Below are positions 27,956 through 28,250 of a stretch of 28,250 nucleotides of DNA, piece by piece. Positions within the stretch are counted from its first letter, which is position 1; every line of letters begins with the position of its first letter. A program made the translations under genes and the position numbers. The notes under the pieces are model-generated. The model saw nothing but the letters and a program-made list of their open reading frames with translations. It did not search any database and had not been told where the DNA came from. This DNA comes from Poteriospumella lacustris (lineage: Eukaryota > Sar > Chrysophyceae > Chromulinales > Dinobryaceae): positions 1-28,250 of the forward strand of contig SMOI01000388.1 of the NCBI GenBank assembly GCA_008000375.1. Direction: 5' to 3'.

Positions 27956-28250
27956 CCTTGAGTGTTGGTTGCGCTATCCCTCAATATCCAATCAACAAAT
28001 TCAAAGCCAACAAAATCTACTACTATTGGAGACGATCCTTAGGTCAAACATGTGTGTTGGCGATACATGCGCCTTTTCTTCTTCTTCTGCCGCCACTTCT
28101 TTTGCCTGCTGTTTTTCGCTCACTCACATCGAAAACGGCTACAACCGACAGTCACTCTCTATTTAGCCTTAAGTAGCGCCCGACTTTTGGAGCTATTTCG
28201 GAAAAACGGAAAATTAAACTACGGAAACACGCCATTACCCCCAAATGTCG
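27956..28250. promoter_or_regulatory. 5' flank of the C2-like gene to the window edge
   Basis: 295 bp upstream of the minus-strand ATG, presumably its promoter and leader. It has TCT-rich stretches near 28075-28105 and ends in an A-rich plus strand. The short plus-strand open frames have no family support. Confidence 0.4.

Overview
This is nuclear DNA from a single-celled eukaryote, probably a ciliated or flagellated protist. Spliceosomal GT-AG introns of 60-85 nt interrupt most genes, there is an isolated Pol III-type tRNA gene, and every product is eukaryotic. An ARL13-type GTPase and a small RIIa-domain protein imply a cilium. I cannot fix the lineage: the SDR-SCP2 enzyme is built like Dictyostelium MfeA, but VTC polyphosphate polymerases, DUF285 repeats and ARL13 are spread over many protist groups. 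No prokaryotic operon, mobile element, virus or CRISPR array was seen.

Layout. 1-57: possible tail of an upstream gene. 482-3241 (-): ankyrin-repeat protein. 3435-3505 (-): tRNA-Glu(CTC). 3738-4115 (-): LSM7. 4556-6037 (+): serine hydroxymethyltransferase. 6740-8245 (+): ARL13-like GTPase with an N-terminal docking region. 9343-10571 (-): broken DUF285 repeat gene. 11760-14100 (-): SPX-VTC polyphosphate polymerase. 14534-16139 (+): SDR-SCP2 peroxisomal-type enzyme. 16304-18268 (-): aminopeptidase P. 18587-19500 (+): stand-alone ovothiol-type methyltransferase. 19596-19854 (-): RIIa mini-protein. 20213-23728 (+): large protein with RFTS-like units and two CCCH modules. 24842-27955 (-): large unrecognised protein with a C2-like N-terminus.

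The genes do not form one pathway. They are single transcription units, often in divergent pairs with 320-440 bp between start codons (LSM7/SHMT, VTC/SDR-SCP2, aminopeptidase/methyltransferase, RIIa/RFTS-like). Two convergent pairs are very close: SDR-SCP2/aminopeptidase at 164 bp and methyltransferase/RIIa at 95 bp. Loose themes are RNA decay and splicing (LSM7), one-carbon, fatty-acid, peptide and polyphosphate metabolism, and cilium biology.

The most interesting points are: a protein combining three RFTS-like units with two identical CX2CX8CX4H modules; two introns (one firm, one candidate) that are multiples of three and stop-free, so they read as false membrane segments; a recurrent G+T-rich sense-strand tract after four genes; the ARL13 GTPase with two docking-type helix pairs; and a DUF285 gene of exact 75-nt units broken at its 5' end.
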